A DNA stretch of 33,896 nucleotides, taken from the NCBI GenBank assembly GCA_030145345.1, contig JAQYVT010000023.1, positions 1 through 33,896 of the forward strand. The letters run 5' to 3'. The notes under the pieces are model-generated. The model searched no databases, was not told the origin of the DNA, and was given only the letters and a program-made list of their open reading frames with translations. The stretch is from Desulfobacterales bacterium. Lineage in GTDB: Bacteria; Desulfobacterota; Desulfobacteria; Desulfobacterales; UBA11574. Of the stretch, positions 15,704-24,109 are shown piece after piece (positions within the stretch are counted from its first letter, which is position 1; every line of letters begins with the position of its first letter). The translations under genes and the position numbers were made by a program.

Positions 15704-16179
15704 AGAAAAAAAGAAGGCGTGGATCATTTTTGAAGACGTCGGTGATCCTGTGGTGTTATCTCACCAAAGGGCTTCGGAGGCCGGGCAAACGCATTTGAAT
15801 CCCAATAGAGAGAACGCTCCACGGCGGCGCATATCTCTTTCCAACCGACTGAAACTTGTGCTTTAGCACCCGTAAGCCCGAGCCGTGCCAGAGTTGTAAA
15901 GAACAATTCGTCAAAAACATATCCGATGGGTGTTTTAAACCATAATTTCATTCGGCTCGGTCTAACGGGTGCTAAAGCCCTTCAAACAGCCCGTCGGTTT
16001 CCAAGAGAAACACGCCGTCGCTTCGCTGTACCGAAATCAAATGCGTCCTCCCTCTCCCGGAGGCCTAAAAAAATTGATAATGCCCGCAAGTTGATGTATA
16101 CAACTCCTAAGACATCGAACCTTCTCACCCGTCGGGGAGACTGCTATGGGGACAACCGTTAGAATCCGTTGGAGGCGTC
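15704..16179. other. Intergenic region with a terminal-inverted-repeat element
   Basis: About 475 bases without a supported gene. The only structure is the inverted-repeat element at 15860-15978. A good GGAGG ribosome site for the next gene sits at its right end (about 16170). Confidence 0.6.
15860..15978. mobile_element. 119-bp element with 26-bp terminal inverted repeats (MITE-like)
   Basis: GCTTTAGCACCCGTAAGCCC-GAGCCG at 15860-15885 faces its reverse complement at 15953-15978 with two mismatches in 26. The 67 bp between encode nothing recognisable. I see no clear target-site duplication. It could be a non-autonomous transposon or a strong bidirectional hairpin between the pseudouridine synthase and phosphodiesterase genes. 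Confidence 0.65.
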
Positions 16180-16890
16180 ATGTTATGTATCGGGCATCGT
16201 GGTGCCATGGGGCATGCGCCTGAAAATACGCTCAAGTCCATTGCAAAGGCCTTGGAACTCGGGGCCCCCTGGGTCGAAGTGGACGTGTATCCTGTCGAGG
16301 GTCATCTGGTGGTCATCCACGACAACCGGCTCGAACGAACCACCAACGGCAGTGGTTACGTATGGGAAAAGACGTTTTCATACTTGCGAACACTGGACGC
16401 CGGCCAAGGGGAGAAAATCCCCACCCTCGAAGAAGTCCTCGACCTGGTATCGGAAAGGGCCGGAATCAACATCGAGCTGAAATTGCCGGGTACCGCGGCA
16501 TGGGTGGTAAAGGTGATTCAGGACAGAATTCGAACCCATTGGGACGCAAACAATTTTCTGGTTTCTTCGTTCAATCATCATGAGATCGCCGCTGTAAGAC
16601 AGCTTGACGACCGAATTCGAATCGGCGCCCTGATCGCCGGCATCCCCTTAGAATACGCACTTTTTGCCCAAAAGCTGGCGGCCTATTCGGTCCATCAAAG
16701 CATTGAATTTGTCAGCCGTGAATTCATCACCGATGCGCATGACCGGAATTTAAAGGTTTTTGTTTACACGGTAAATCATCCTGAAGATATCGCAAGGATG
16801 GACGCTTTGGGTGTGGACGGGGTCTTTACAAACTACCCGGATCGGGTGTTGTCGTTTCTGGAATCGAAATCCGACCCGCGCCCACGTTAA
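16180..16890 (+). CDS. ugpQ: Glycerophosphodiester phosphodiesterase (cytoplasmic, UgpQ-like)
   Basis: A 236-residue GDPD TIM barrel. Catalytic and metal residues are in place: H6-R7 (GHRG), E15-N16 (PENTL), E33 and D35 (WVEVDVY), H47 (VIHDNRLERTTNG) and E99-K101 (IELKLPG). It hydrolyses glycerophosphodiesters to glycerol-3-phosphate and an alcohol. There is no signal peptide, so it acts in the cytoplasm. GGAGG sits about 6 nt before the ATG. It is followed after 7 nt by an alpha/beta hydrolase and then by a GlpD-type dehydrogenase that would use the glycerol-3-phosphate, so the three form a sensible breakdown path for phospholipid headgroups. Confidence 0.94.
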   Translation: MLCIGHRGAMGHAPENTLKSIAKALELGAPWVEVDVYPVEGHLVVIHDNRLERTTNGSGYVWEKTFSYLRTLDAGQGEKIPTLEEVLDLVSERAGINIELKLPGTAAWVVKVIQDRIRTHWDANNFLVSSFNHHEIAAVRQLDDRIRIGALIAGIPLEYALFAQKLAAYSVHQSIEFVSREFITDAHDRNLKVFVYTVNHPEDIARMDALGVDGVFTNYPDRVLSFLESKSDPRPR

Positions 16891-16897
16891 GGTAGAT

Positions 16898-17812
16898 ATG
16901 GCTAAGATCATCATCGGCATCCACGGACTGGGAAACAAACCGCCGCAAAAAATTCTACGCGCATGGTGGAAAGCGTCGATGCACGAGGGCTTCAAAAGAA
17001 TCAAAAGGGCGAATCTTTTTTTTAATTTCGAGCTGGTTTACTGGGCGGATTATCTGCATCCGGCCCCCCTGAAACGGAGAATCAAAGACAAAGAAGACCC
17101 GCTGTATCTGGAAGATCCCTATTTCCCGGCCCCCCCCAACGCCGAAGAAAAAAAGCCGGGTGAACTCCGGCAGAAAATCCTCGACTATGTGTCGGAACAA
17201 CTGCAACATATATTTTTAAATGAAGATTTTACGATCAATTACGAATCCATCGCCGACTTTATCATTCACAATTTTTTCAGGGAGCTGGACATATACTACC
17301 GGAACTTCTGCGTCACACAAACCCAACAGGATTGCCGCGCCAAAGAGGTCATATGTTCGGACCTGGCGAATGTTTTGAAGCTGCACCGCCGGAAAAAAAT
17401 TATGCTAATCGCCCATTCCATGGGGTCCATCATCGCCTATGATGTACTAACCCAGTATGTTCCCGATGTGCCCGTCGACACCTTTGTTACCATCGGTTCC
17501 CCGCTGGGCATGCCCATCACCAAAAGCAAGATCGCTGCCGATCACAAAAACGACCCCTCCCGGGGCCAAGACCTTAAGACGCCGGAAAATGTATTTTCAC
17601 ACTGGTATAACCTTTCGGACCTCAGAGACAAAATCGCCGTCAATTACAAGCTGGAAGATGATTTTAGGGAAAACGCCAGATATGTTCGCCCTGAAGATAT
17701 GATGGTTATCAACAATTATGAATATGGGGGCGAAAAAAACCCGCACAAATCCTACGGCTATTTAAGAACGCCGGAACTGGCCGAAATTATCGCAACCTTT
17801 TTGGAGGAATAA
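16898..17812 (+). CDS. Alpha/beta-hydrolase, probable lipase/esterase-like
   Basis: A 304-residue protein starting MAKIIIGIHGLGNKPP, where GIHGLG forms the oxyanion-hole loop after the first strand. The nucleophile elbow is IAHSMGS (Ser174), an A-x-S-x-G variant of G-x-S-x-G. Candidate acid and base are D241 or D244 (LSDLRDK) and H283 (NPHKSYGY). Between about 50 and 130 lies a long charged, helix-forming insert. No signal peptide is seen. It starts 7 nt after the phosphodiesterase with AAGGT upstream, which suggests a shared operon and possibly a substrate such as a lysophospholipid; that is inference. Longer in-frame starts exist but would run into the previous gene. Confidence 0.82.
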   Translation: MAKIIIGIHGLGNKPPQKILRAWWKASMHEGFKRIKRANLFFNFELVYWADYLHPAPLKRRIKDKEDPLYLEDPYFPAPPNAEEKKPGELRQKILDYVSEQLQHIFLNEDFTINYESIADFIIHNFFRELDIYYRNFCVTQTQQDCRAKEVICSDLANVLKLHRRKKIMLIAHSMGSIIAYDVLTQYVPDVPVDTFVTIGSPLGMPITKSKIAADHKNDPSRGQDLKTPENVFSHWYNLSDLRDKIAVNYKLEDDFRENARYVRPEDMMVINNYEYGGEKNPHKSYGYLRTPELAEIIATFLEE

Positions 17813-17844
17813 CCCCAAGGGTTCTTCTGCGGGGCTTGAACCCT

Positions 17845-17879
17845 CCGGCGGCCCAAAAAGGCGGCGGGCCGGTTTTTTT
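17845..17879 (+). terminator. Probable Rho-independent terminator after the hydrolase gene
   Basis: A GC-rich imperfect hairpin (CCGGCGGCCC, AAAAA, GGCGGCGGGCCGG) is directly followed by seven T residues. It lies 32 nt after the hydrolase stop. Its presence argues that the GlpD gene starts downstream, at 17896 or 17899, and has its own or read-through transcription. Confidence 0.55.
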
Positions 17880-17895
17880 CAAACGATGGGGTAAA

Positions 17896-19452
17896 ATGAT
17901 GAACCGAGAAGAAATGCTTGCAAGAATTGCCGATGCCGGTGAGAAATGGGATTTTATTGTGATCGGCGGGGGCGCCACCGGTGTGGGGGTTGCCCTGGAA
18001 GCCGCCTCCCGGGGCTACCGGATCGCACTTCTGGAGCAAAACGACTTTGCATCCGGGACCTCCAGCCGAAGCACCAAATTGATTCATGGGGGCGTTCGTT
18101 ATCTGCAGCAGGGGAATGTCTCCCTGGTTTTAGAGGCCTTGAAGGAGCGCGGCATATTGCGGCGGAACGCACCCCATCTCGTGCACGATCTGCCGTTCAT
18201 CGTTCCCACCTATGACTGGTGGGAAGGGCCGTTTTACGGGATCGGCTTGAAACTTTACGATTTGCTGGCCGGAAAAGAGGGCTTTGGCCCCTCGGAAATC
18301 CTATCCAAAGAAGAAACCGTAGAGAAAATTCCGACGGTTGAAACCCATGAGTTGCGAGGCGGGGTCATCTATTACGACGGGCAATTCGACGATTCCCGCC
18401 TGGTTGTCAACCTGGCGCAAACTGCTGTCGAGCAAGGGGGCACCCTCCTCAATTACATGGAGGTCGTAAAGCTGATCAAAAAAAACGATCTTGTGGGCGG
18501 CGTCATTGTCCGGGATCTGGAAAGCGGCCGGGAGTATGAATTGAAATCTCGGGCGGTCATCAATGCTACGGGCGTCTTCAGCGACCGGATCCGCCAGATG
18601 GATGATCCTGTCACGCCGCCGTTCATGCGCCCCAGCCAGGGGGTTCACATTGTCTTGGACAGATCTTTTCTGCCGGGGGAAACCGCCATCATGGTGCCCC
18701 ACACCGACGACGGCCGGGTGCTCTTCGCGATTCCCTGGCACCACCGGGTCCTTGTGGGCACCACCGACACGCCGGTGGAGGACGTGTCCATGGCGCCACT
18801 GCCCATGGACCATGAAATAGAATTTCTGTTAGAGCATACCGCACGATATCTTACCAAAGACCCTGAACCCGGAGATGTTCTCAGCATGTTTGCCGGTCTT
18901 CGCCCCCTGGTGAGCGGCCAGCAGCATCTTGAAACCGCCAGAATTTCAAGAGAGCACACCCTGTCGATTTCGCGAGCCGGCCTGATAACCATCGCCGGCG
19001 GAAAATGGACCACGTACCGCAAGATGGCCGAAGAGACCGTGGACCAGGCAATTGTCGTTGCCCGGCTCAACCATCAGCCCTCGGTCAGTGAAACGCTGCA
19101 GATACACGGGTATCACCATCATGCCCATCAGTTCGAGAATTTAAAAGATTATGGGACGGATGCGCTGGAAATACGGAAACTGGTAAAAAATGAACCCGGC
19201 TGGGGTGCGCCGTTACCCGGCGGTTCCATCGTCGGCGCGGAAGTGATCTGGGCGGTAAAAGCGGAGATGGCGCGCACGGTCGAAGACTTTCTGGCCCGCC
19301 GCCGCCGAGTCTTATTTTTAGATGCGCGCGCCGCCATGAACATGGCGCCGGCGGTGGCGGAATTGATGGCCGCTGAATTAAAAAAAGGAATCCATTGGCA
19401 AAAAACGCAAATCGAGTCCTTTCGAAAAACAGCATACAACTATTTATTATAA
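17896..19452 (+). CDS. glpD: Glycerol-3-phosphate dehydrogenase, FAD-dependent (GlpD/GlpA-like)
   Basis: A 518-residue flavoprotein of the DAO superfamily. The Rossmann motif FIVIGGGATGVGVALEAASR lies near residue 20, followed by NDFASGTSSRSTKLIHGGVRYL, the family signature around the FAD. A substrate-domain segment FAIPWHHRVLVGTTDTPVED and the GGKWTTYRKMAEE motif follow, then the helical C-terminal DAO_C cap. It oxidises glycerol-3-phosphate to dihydroxyacetone phosphate and passes electrons to the quinone pool at the inner membrane. The ATG at 17896 sits after a terminator-like hairpin; upstream in-frame starts would lie inside it. The TAA stop is part of the target-site duplication of the downstream MITE-like element. 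Confidence 0.95.
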   Translation: MMNREEMLARIADAGEKWDFIVIGGGATGVGVALEAASRGYRIALLEQNDFASGTSSRSTKLIHGGVRYLQQGNVSLVLEALKERGILRRNAPHLVHDLPFIVPTYDWWEGPFYGIGLKLYDLLAGKEGFGPSEILSKEETVEKIPTVETHELRGGVIYYDGQFDDSRLVVNLAQTAVEQGGTLLNYMEVVKLIKKNDLVGGVIVRDLESGREYELKSRAVINATGVFSDRIRQMDDPVTPPFMRPSQGVHIVLDRSFLPGETAIMVPHTDDGRVLFAIPWHHRVLVGTTDTPVEDVSMAPLPMDHEIEFLLEHTARYLTKDPEPGDVLSMFAGLRPLVSGQQHLETARISREHTLSISRAGLITIAGGKWTTYRKMAEETVDQAIVVARLNHQPSVSETLQIHGYHHHAHQFENLKDYGTDALEIRKLVKNEPGWGAPLPGGSIVGAEVIWAVKAEMARTVEDFLARRRRVLFLDARAAMNMAPAVAELMAAELKKGIHWQKTQIESFRKTAYNYLL

Positions 19453-19602
19453 CCCTAATTGATCGTAAACAAACCGGGAGAAACATTATAATGGTTTAGT
19501 TTTTTATATACTTTGTAGATGCAAATGTATTTTCATAACGCGTTGTTAGATGAGATATAAAATTTTTTAATACAATCCCATTTTGTTTACGATCAATTAG
19601 GG
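19453..19602. mobile_element. 150-bp MITE-like element with 21-bp TIRs and 5-bp TSD
   Basis: The element begins CCCTAATTGATCG and ends with the exact 21-bp reverse complement (19453-19473 against 19582-19602). TATAA flanks both sides (19448-19452 and 19603-19607), as expected of a target-site duplication. The left copy supplies the TAA stop of the GlpD gene. It codes for nothing. Truncated relatives lie at 1980-2067 and 11071-11113. The long arms could also fold in RNA and act as a 3' hairpin for glpD. Confidence 0.85.
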
Positions 19603-19718
19603 TATAAAATCCTTTGATGGGTTGCGAAAATGTGTAGGATTGAGTATACTTAATGGTTATTTGAAATGGAAATTCTTAAGGGGCCTTTTGACAGGTTCAA
19701 ATTGCAAGGAGACTGTAT

Positions 19719-20477
19719 ATGAGCGGTATCATCCTAATAACCGGAGCGACATCCGGTTTTGGCGAGGCCTGCACCCGACGCTTCGCAAAAGAAGGCTGGC
19801 GGCTCGTTCTGGTGTCCAGAAGAAATGAACGATTAAAAGCATTGCAACAAAAACTGGGTGGTGAAACCTCCGTTCACATCGTTACCCTGGATGTCCGCAA
19901 TCGGGAAGCGGTGATGAACGAACTGTCCAATTTGCCTGAAAAATTCTCGGATGTGGATGTCCTCGTGAACAATGCCGGTCTTGCGCTGGGTCTTGAAGCG
20001 GCCCACGAAGCAGACGTTTCAGACTGGGATACCATGGTGGACACCAATATCAAGGGGCTGACGTACTGTACCCGGGCGGTGCTGCCGGGCATGGTCTCAC
20101 GAAACCGAGGACATATTGTCAACATCGGATCTGTTGCAGGAGACTGGCCGTATCCGGGGGGAAATGTATATGGGGCCACCAAAGCTTTTGTAAAACAATT
20201 TTCCCTCAATTTGCGCGCCGATCTGTTCGGGACCCCCATACGCGTAACCAATATCGAACCCGGTTTGGCGGAAACCGAGTTTTCTGTGGTTCGTTTCAAG
20301 GGAGATGGGGAAAAGGCGGCCAAAGTGTACGAAGGAACACAGCCTTTAACCGCCGAGGATATTGCGGAAATGATTTACTGGGTGGCGAGTCTGCCGGCCC
20401 ATATCAATATCAACCGCTTGGAAGTCATGCCGGTTTGTCAAACCTGGGCACCGTTTGCCATCGACCGCGATGGTTGA
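19719..20477 (+). CDS. ydfG: YdfG-like NADP-dependent 3-hydroxy acid / serine dehydrogenase (SDR family)
   Basis: A 252-residue classical short-chain dehydrogenase that resembles E. coli YdfG closely by eye. GATSGFG (9-15) binds the cofactor, RR after strand two suits NADP, NNAG is present and the catalytic residues are S138, Y151 and K155 (NVYGATK). The region IEPGLAETEFSVVRFKGD and the ending LPAHININRLEVMPV are typical of this subgroup. The E. coli enzyme oxidises L-allo-threonine, serine and 3-hydroxy acids and can reduce malonic semialdehyde; the substrate here is inferred. AAGGAG lies about 7-8 nt before the ATG. It stands alone after the MITE. Confidence 0.94.
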   Translation: MSGIILITGATSGFGEACTRRFAKEGWRLVLVSRRNERLKALQQKLGGETSVHIVTLDVRNREAVMNELSNLPEKFSDVDVLVNNAGLALGLEAAHEADVSDWDTMVDTNIKGLTYCTRAVLPGMVSRNRGHIVNIGSVAGDWPYPGGNVYGATKAFVKQFSLNLRADLFGTPIRVTNIEPGLAETEFSVVRFKGDGEKAAKVYEGTQPLTAEDIAEMIYWVASLPAHININRLEVMPVCQTWAPFAIDRDG

Positions 20478-20598
20478 CGGAATCGACGTTCAGGGTTTAT
20501 AATGGGGATTTAGCGTTCTTTGCGTATTAAGTCCATGTTATTATTGAAATCGGAAGCAGGATAAACCTTTTTAAATCGAGTTGGAGCAACAAAGAAAA

Positions 20599-21282
20599 AT
20601 GATATTTGAAGCCGTACTTTTTGATCTTGATGGAACCTTGATCGACACCTTGGAGGATATCGGTGATGCTGTCAACAGAGTTCTGTCCAAAAATAAATTT
20701 CCAACGCATGCCACCTTCACTTACCGGAAGTTTGTGGGGGATGGCTCGAGAACCCTCATGGAACGGGCATTGCCCAAAGAACATCGCAATGATAAAAATA
20801 TCGATGTCTGTCTAAAAGAATATGTTGAAGATTACAGTCGCAATTATAACGTAAAGTCTAAACTCTATTTCGGGATAGCCAATCTGTTGGATCGATTGAA
20901 GGCCAAAAGCGTTAAACTTGCCATTTTGTCGAACAAGCCGGATGCCATGACAAAAACCTGTGTCAACGCCTTTCTGCCAAAATGGGATTTTGATGTTGTT
21001 TTCGGGCAGCGCGATTCGGTACCCTGTAAGCCGAATCCACAGGGCGCCCTTGAAATCGCGAAAAAAATGTCGATACCCCCATCTAATTTTCTGTATCTTG
21101 GCGACATGGCGACGGATATGAAAACAGCTGTTTCTGCCGGCATGTTTCCCGTTGGCGCGCTTTGGGGTTTTCGTCCCTCAAAAGAGCTAAAAGAAAATGG
21201 AGCCTGCGCTATTATCGACCAGCCATTAGCGGTTTTGGATCTTTTGCAGGGCCTGTCGGTCAATCCTTGGTCCGTGATTTAA
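20599..21282 (+). CDS. gph: HAD-superfamily phosphatase, phosphoglycolate phosphatase-like
   Basis: A 227-residue HAD hydrolase of the Gph/PGP type. Motif I is FDLDGT with nucleophile D9 and acid D11; motif II is LSNKP (S111); motif III Lys144 lies in KPNP; motif IV is YLGDMATDM (D169, D173). The helical cap lies between motifs I and II (about 18-85), as in C1-capped phosphatases. It probably removes phosphate from 2-phosphoglycolate or another small phospho-metabolite. The start at ATG 20599 has GGAG about 12 nt upstream; the TTG at 20581 overlaps that site. No operon partner is evident. Confidence 0.9.
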   Translation: MIFEAVLFDLDGTLIDTLEDIGDAVNRVLSKNKFPTHATFTYRKFVGDGSRTLMERALPKEHRNDKNIDVCLKEYVEDYSRNYNVKSKLYFGIANLLDRLKAKSVKLAILSNKPDAMTKTCVNAFLPKWDFDVVFGQRDSVPCKPNPQGALEIAKKMSIPPSNFLYLGDMATDMKTAVSAGMFPVGALWGFRPSKELKENGACAIIDQPLAVLDLLQGLSVNPWSVI

Positions 21283-21398
21283 TGGATTTCAGGGACATCC
21301 TAAACTTTCGCTCAATTGGGGTTGTACCTTTGACAACGGAAACCGGATACCCTTAGATTTTGAAAATAAAAAATTAAAGGTCGTAAACGAGGAGAAGC

Positions 21399-22280
21399 AT
21401 GGGTGTTTGTGCCGAGGACAACGTTTTTGAAGAATTAATGCAGCTTCTAATATTGGAGAAAATAGAAGAGAACATTTTCCGAGGCCAGAGCCAGGATCTG
21501 GGGTTTGGCAGCGTGTTTGGCGGTCAAGTGCTGGGCCAGGCCCTATCGGCCGCTTATGAAACCATATCGTCGGACCGCAAAGCCCATAGCCTGCATGCCT
21601 ATTTTCTCCGGATGGGAGATGTGACCAAACCGATCGTTTATGAAGTCGACGCCATCCGGGACGGAAAGAGTTTTACCACCCGCAGGGTGGTGGCCATACA
21701 GAAAGGCCGCGCAATATTCAGTATGTCGGCATCGTTTCAAATTGACGAGCCCGGATTCGATCATCAAGACAGGGCGCCGGAGGTCGTCGGGCCGGAAGGA
21801 ATAGAATCGGAGTTGGAACTTGCCATGAAGGTGGCGGATAAGATCCCGGCGTCGATTCGAGAAAAAATCTTGTGCAAAAAGCCGATCGAGTTAAGACCCG
21901 TGAATCCCATCAACCCCTTTGCTCCGGAAAAAAGGGACCCGGTTAAATATATATGGTTCAAGGCCATCGACACAATGCCCGACGATCCGAAAGTTCACCA
22001 ATATATGCTGGCCTATGCATCTGATTTCGGACTGGTGGATACCTCCCTTTACCCACACGGACATAGTTATTGGGCGCCGAATATACAAGTCGCCAGCCTG
22101 GATCACGCCGTGTGGTTCCACAGGGATTTTAGAATGGACCAATGGCTTTTGTACGTTATCAAGAGTTCCTCCGCCAGCCGGGCCAAAGGATTGAACCACG
22201 GGCAAGTCTTCACCCAGGACGGAAAGCTCGTTGCCTCCGTGAGCCAGGAAGGCCTCATCCGCCTCCATGGTAAGGGATAG
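21399..22280 (+). CDS. tesB: Acyl-CoA thioesterase II (TesB)
   Basis: A 293-residue double-hotdog thioesterase. The N-terminal hotdog has SVFGGQVLGQAL and HSLHAYFLRMGD, then the conserved IRDGKSFTTRRVVAIQ; the C-terminal hotdog has LAYASDFGLVDTSLYPHG and SLDHAVWFHRDFR. The known triad is D209, S233 (Thr in E. coli) and Q283 by alignment from memory. It hydrolyses medium and long acyl-CoA to free acid and CoA and often helps balance the CoA pool during beta-oxidation. GAGGAGA lies about 6 nt before the ATG. It could work with the dienoyl-CoA-reductase-like enzyme at the window start, but there is no direct linkage. Confidence 0.95.
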   Translation: MGVCAEDNVFEELMQLLILEKIEENIFRGQSQDLGFGSVFGGQVLGQALSAAYETISSDRKAHSLHAYFLRMGDVTKPIVYEVDAIRDGKSFTTRRVVAIQKGRAIFSMSASFQIDEPGFDHQDRAPEVVGPEGIESELELAMKVADKIPASIREKILCKKPIELRPVNPINPFAPEKRDPVKYIWFKAIDTMPDDPKVHQYMLAYASDFGLVDTSLYPHGHSYWAPNIQVASLDHAVWFHRDFRMDQWLLYVIKSSSASRAKGLNHGQVFTQDGKLVASVSQEGLIRLHGKG

Positions 22281-22456
22281 CAAAATACGGGACAGTTTCT
22301 TCAGCCGGTTTTCCCATAACATAGAACCCTAATTGCCGAATGGTATCAGCCCTTGTTAATTGGTATTTTTTGCCGGTTATTACAAAATACGCCACGATGG
22401 GCGTGCCGGCAAGATACCATCAATGGTTGCTACATCAAGATTGGAGGAAAACGCCC

Positions 22457-23887
22457 ATGAAACTTCCGCCCAACAAGACCAAGATCGTTTGTACCATCGG
22501 TCCGGCCTCCCGGACGGTTGAGGTCGTCGAACAAATGACCCGGGCCGGAATGAACGTGGCACGCCTTAATTTCTCCTATGGCGATTTCGCCGGTCACAAG
22601 CAAGTGATCGATAATATCCGTACCGCATCACGTGAAGCCGGGAAACGGATTGCCATCATGGGCGATCTGCCGGGGCCCAAAATGCGGATTGGCCAGCTCG
22701 CTGATGAGCCGATTGAGTTGAAGTCCGGCGATGCGTTCACCCTTACTACGGAAAAAATTGCCGGTGACCGCCAACGGGTTTCCGTAACCTTTTCCCGTCT
22801 ACCGCAGGCCGTGAAACCCGGCGACACTTTGTACCTGAATGATGGTTACATTCAAGTGCAGGTGGTCTCAGTGGAAGAAAAAGACGTCCATTGTCGGATC
22901 GTGGTCGGCGGCGAACTACTATCACACAAAGGGCTCAACTTGCCGGACATCGACCTCGGCACCAGCGCTTTTACGGACCGCGACCACGAATGTCTCAAAT
23001 TCGCTGCGGAACAGGGTATCGACGCGGTGAGCCAATCATTTGTCGCGTCGGCAGCAGATATTAACGCCGTCCGTGACGCTGCGGAAGCTTTGGGCTACCA
23101 TCCGTTCATTATTGCCAAGATCGAACGCTCGATAGCAAACGCTCGTCTGGATGGAATTCTCGAAGCCGCCGACGGTATCATGGTCGCCCGGGGTGATCTG
23201 GGGGTGGAAATACCCATCGAACGGATTGCCATGGAACAAAAAAAACTGATACATATGGCGAATCTCAAGGGCAAACCGGTCATTACCGCCACTCAGATGT
23301 TGGAGTCCATGACCCGTAACCGGCGTCCGACTCGAGCGGAGTCCACGGATGTGGCCAATGCCATTCTCGACGGAACAGACTGCGTCATGCTATCCGGCGA
23401 ATCCGCCGTGGGGAAGTATTCTGTGGAATCTGTGGAAATGCTCGCCAAGATCGCAGCAGCAACCGAGCCCAGTCGCCCCGGTTTTAAGGTCAGGGAAATT
23501 CTGAGAGAATATAAGCGAAAGGACGATGTCAGTGTGAGAGATCTTCTGACCATGAGCGTGGAGACGATTGTGGAGCAGGTTTCTCCTGCCCTGGTACTTG
23601 TTCCCAGCCTGAGCGGTGGAACCGCGAAAAGTATCACCCGGTTCAGACTGCCGGTCTGGATTGCGGCAGTGAGCGCTGATGAGGCCGTCTGCCAAACCCT
23701 CACATTTTCTTACGGTATTTGCCCGGTATATGAGCCCGATCCACCGGAGACCTGGAACGAGTTTGCCCGAAACTGGCTAAGGTCACACGGGGTGGATGGA
23801 AATTTCGTGGTTTTGTCCACCGGACCTTCGCCCAAATACCCCCAAGCAAACAACCGAATTGAAATTATCGACCTTACGGGTTCATAG
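22457..23887 (+). CDS. pyk: Pyruvate kinase
   Basis: A 476-residue enzyme with the full family layout: KTKIVCTIGPAS at the N-terminus, the A/B-domain hinge GDLPGPKMRIG, MVARGDLGVEIP in the active-site region, then PVITATQMLESM and PTRAESTDVANAILDG, followed by the allosteric C-terminal domain. It makes pyruvate and ATP from phosphoenolpyruvate and ADP. The segment NFS-Y-G (residue 41) has Tyr where most family members have His. GGAGG sits 9 nt before ATG 22457, which fixes the start; the frame is open further upstream without homology. The C-terminal domain is of normal length. Confidence 0.96.
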   Translation: MKLPPNKTKIVCTIGPASRTVEVVEQMTRAGMNVARLNFSYGDFAGHKQVIDNIRTASREAGKRIAIMGDLPGPKMRIGQLADEPIELKSGDAFTLTTEKIAGDRQRVSVTFSRLPQAVKPGDTLYLNDGYIQVQVVSVEEKDVHCRIVVGGELLSHKGLNLPDIDLGTSAFTDRDHECLKFAAEQGIDAVSQSFVASAADINAVRDAAEALGYHPFIIAKIERSIANARLDGILEAADGIMVARGDLGVEIPIERIAMEQKKLIHMANLKGKPVITATQMLESMTRNRRPTRAESTDVANAILDGTDCVMLSGESAVGKYSVESVEMLAKIAAATEPSRPGFKVREILREYKRKDDVSVRDLLTMSVETIVEQVSPALVLVPSLSGGTAKSITRFRLPVWIAAVSADEAVCQTLTFSYGICPVYEPDPPETWNEFARNWLRSHGVDGNFVVLSTGPSPKYPQANNRIEIIDLTGS

Positions 23888-23956
23888 GAGATTGAAGATT
23901 TCAGATTCTTGAAGACGGCCCATTGAACTGCACCGTAAAAATTGATATGGACCATC

Positions 23957-23993
23957 GTTCACCGGGGCAGCACCTTGGTCTTTTGCAACGTTA
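23957..23993 (+). repeat. Dispersed repeat (family C), copy 2
   Basis: GTTCACCGGGGCAGCACCTT then CTTTTGCAACG-TAG matches 14046-14082. Here the family B palindrome that precedes copy 1 is missing. Confidence 0.6.
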
Positions 23994-24109
23994 GATCCAA
24001 GGCATCCGGAACGAAGCATCGTCGCGGACTGCGAGCCCTTGATAATGAAGGAGATGGGGTATTATCAGCTTTCCGTCTATAGGGGGCTTTCCCGAAGGGT
24101 AAACAAAAA

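Noticed and set aside
22328..22336. CCCTAATTG upstream of pyruvate kinase as another MITE end
   Set aside because: Only nine bases match and the following sequence differs, so chance is the simpler explanation.
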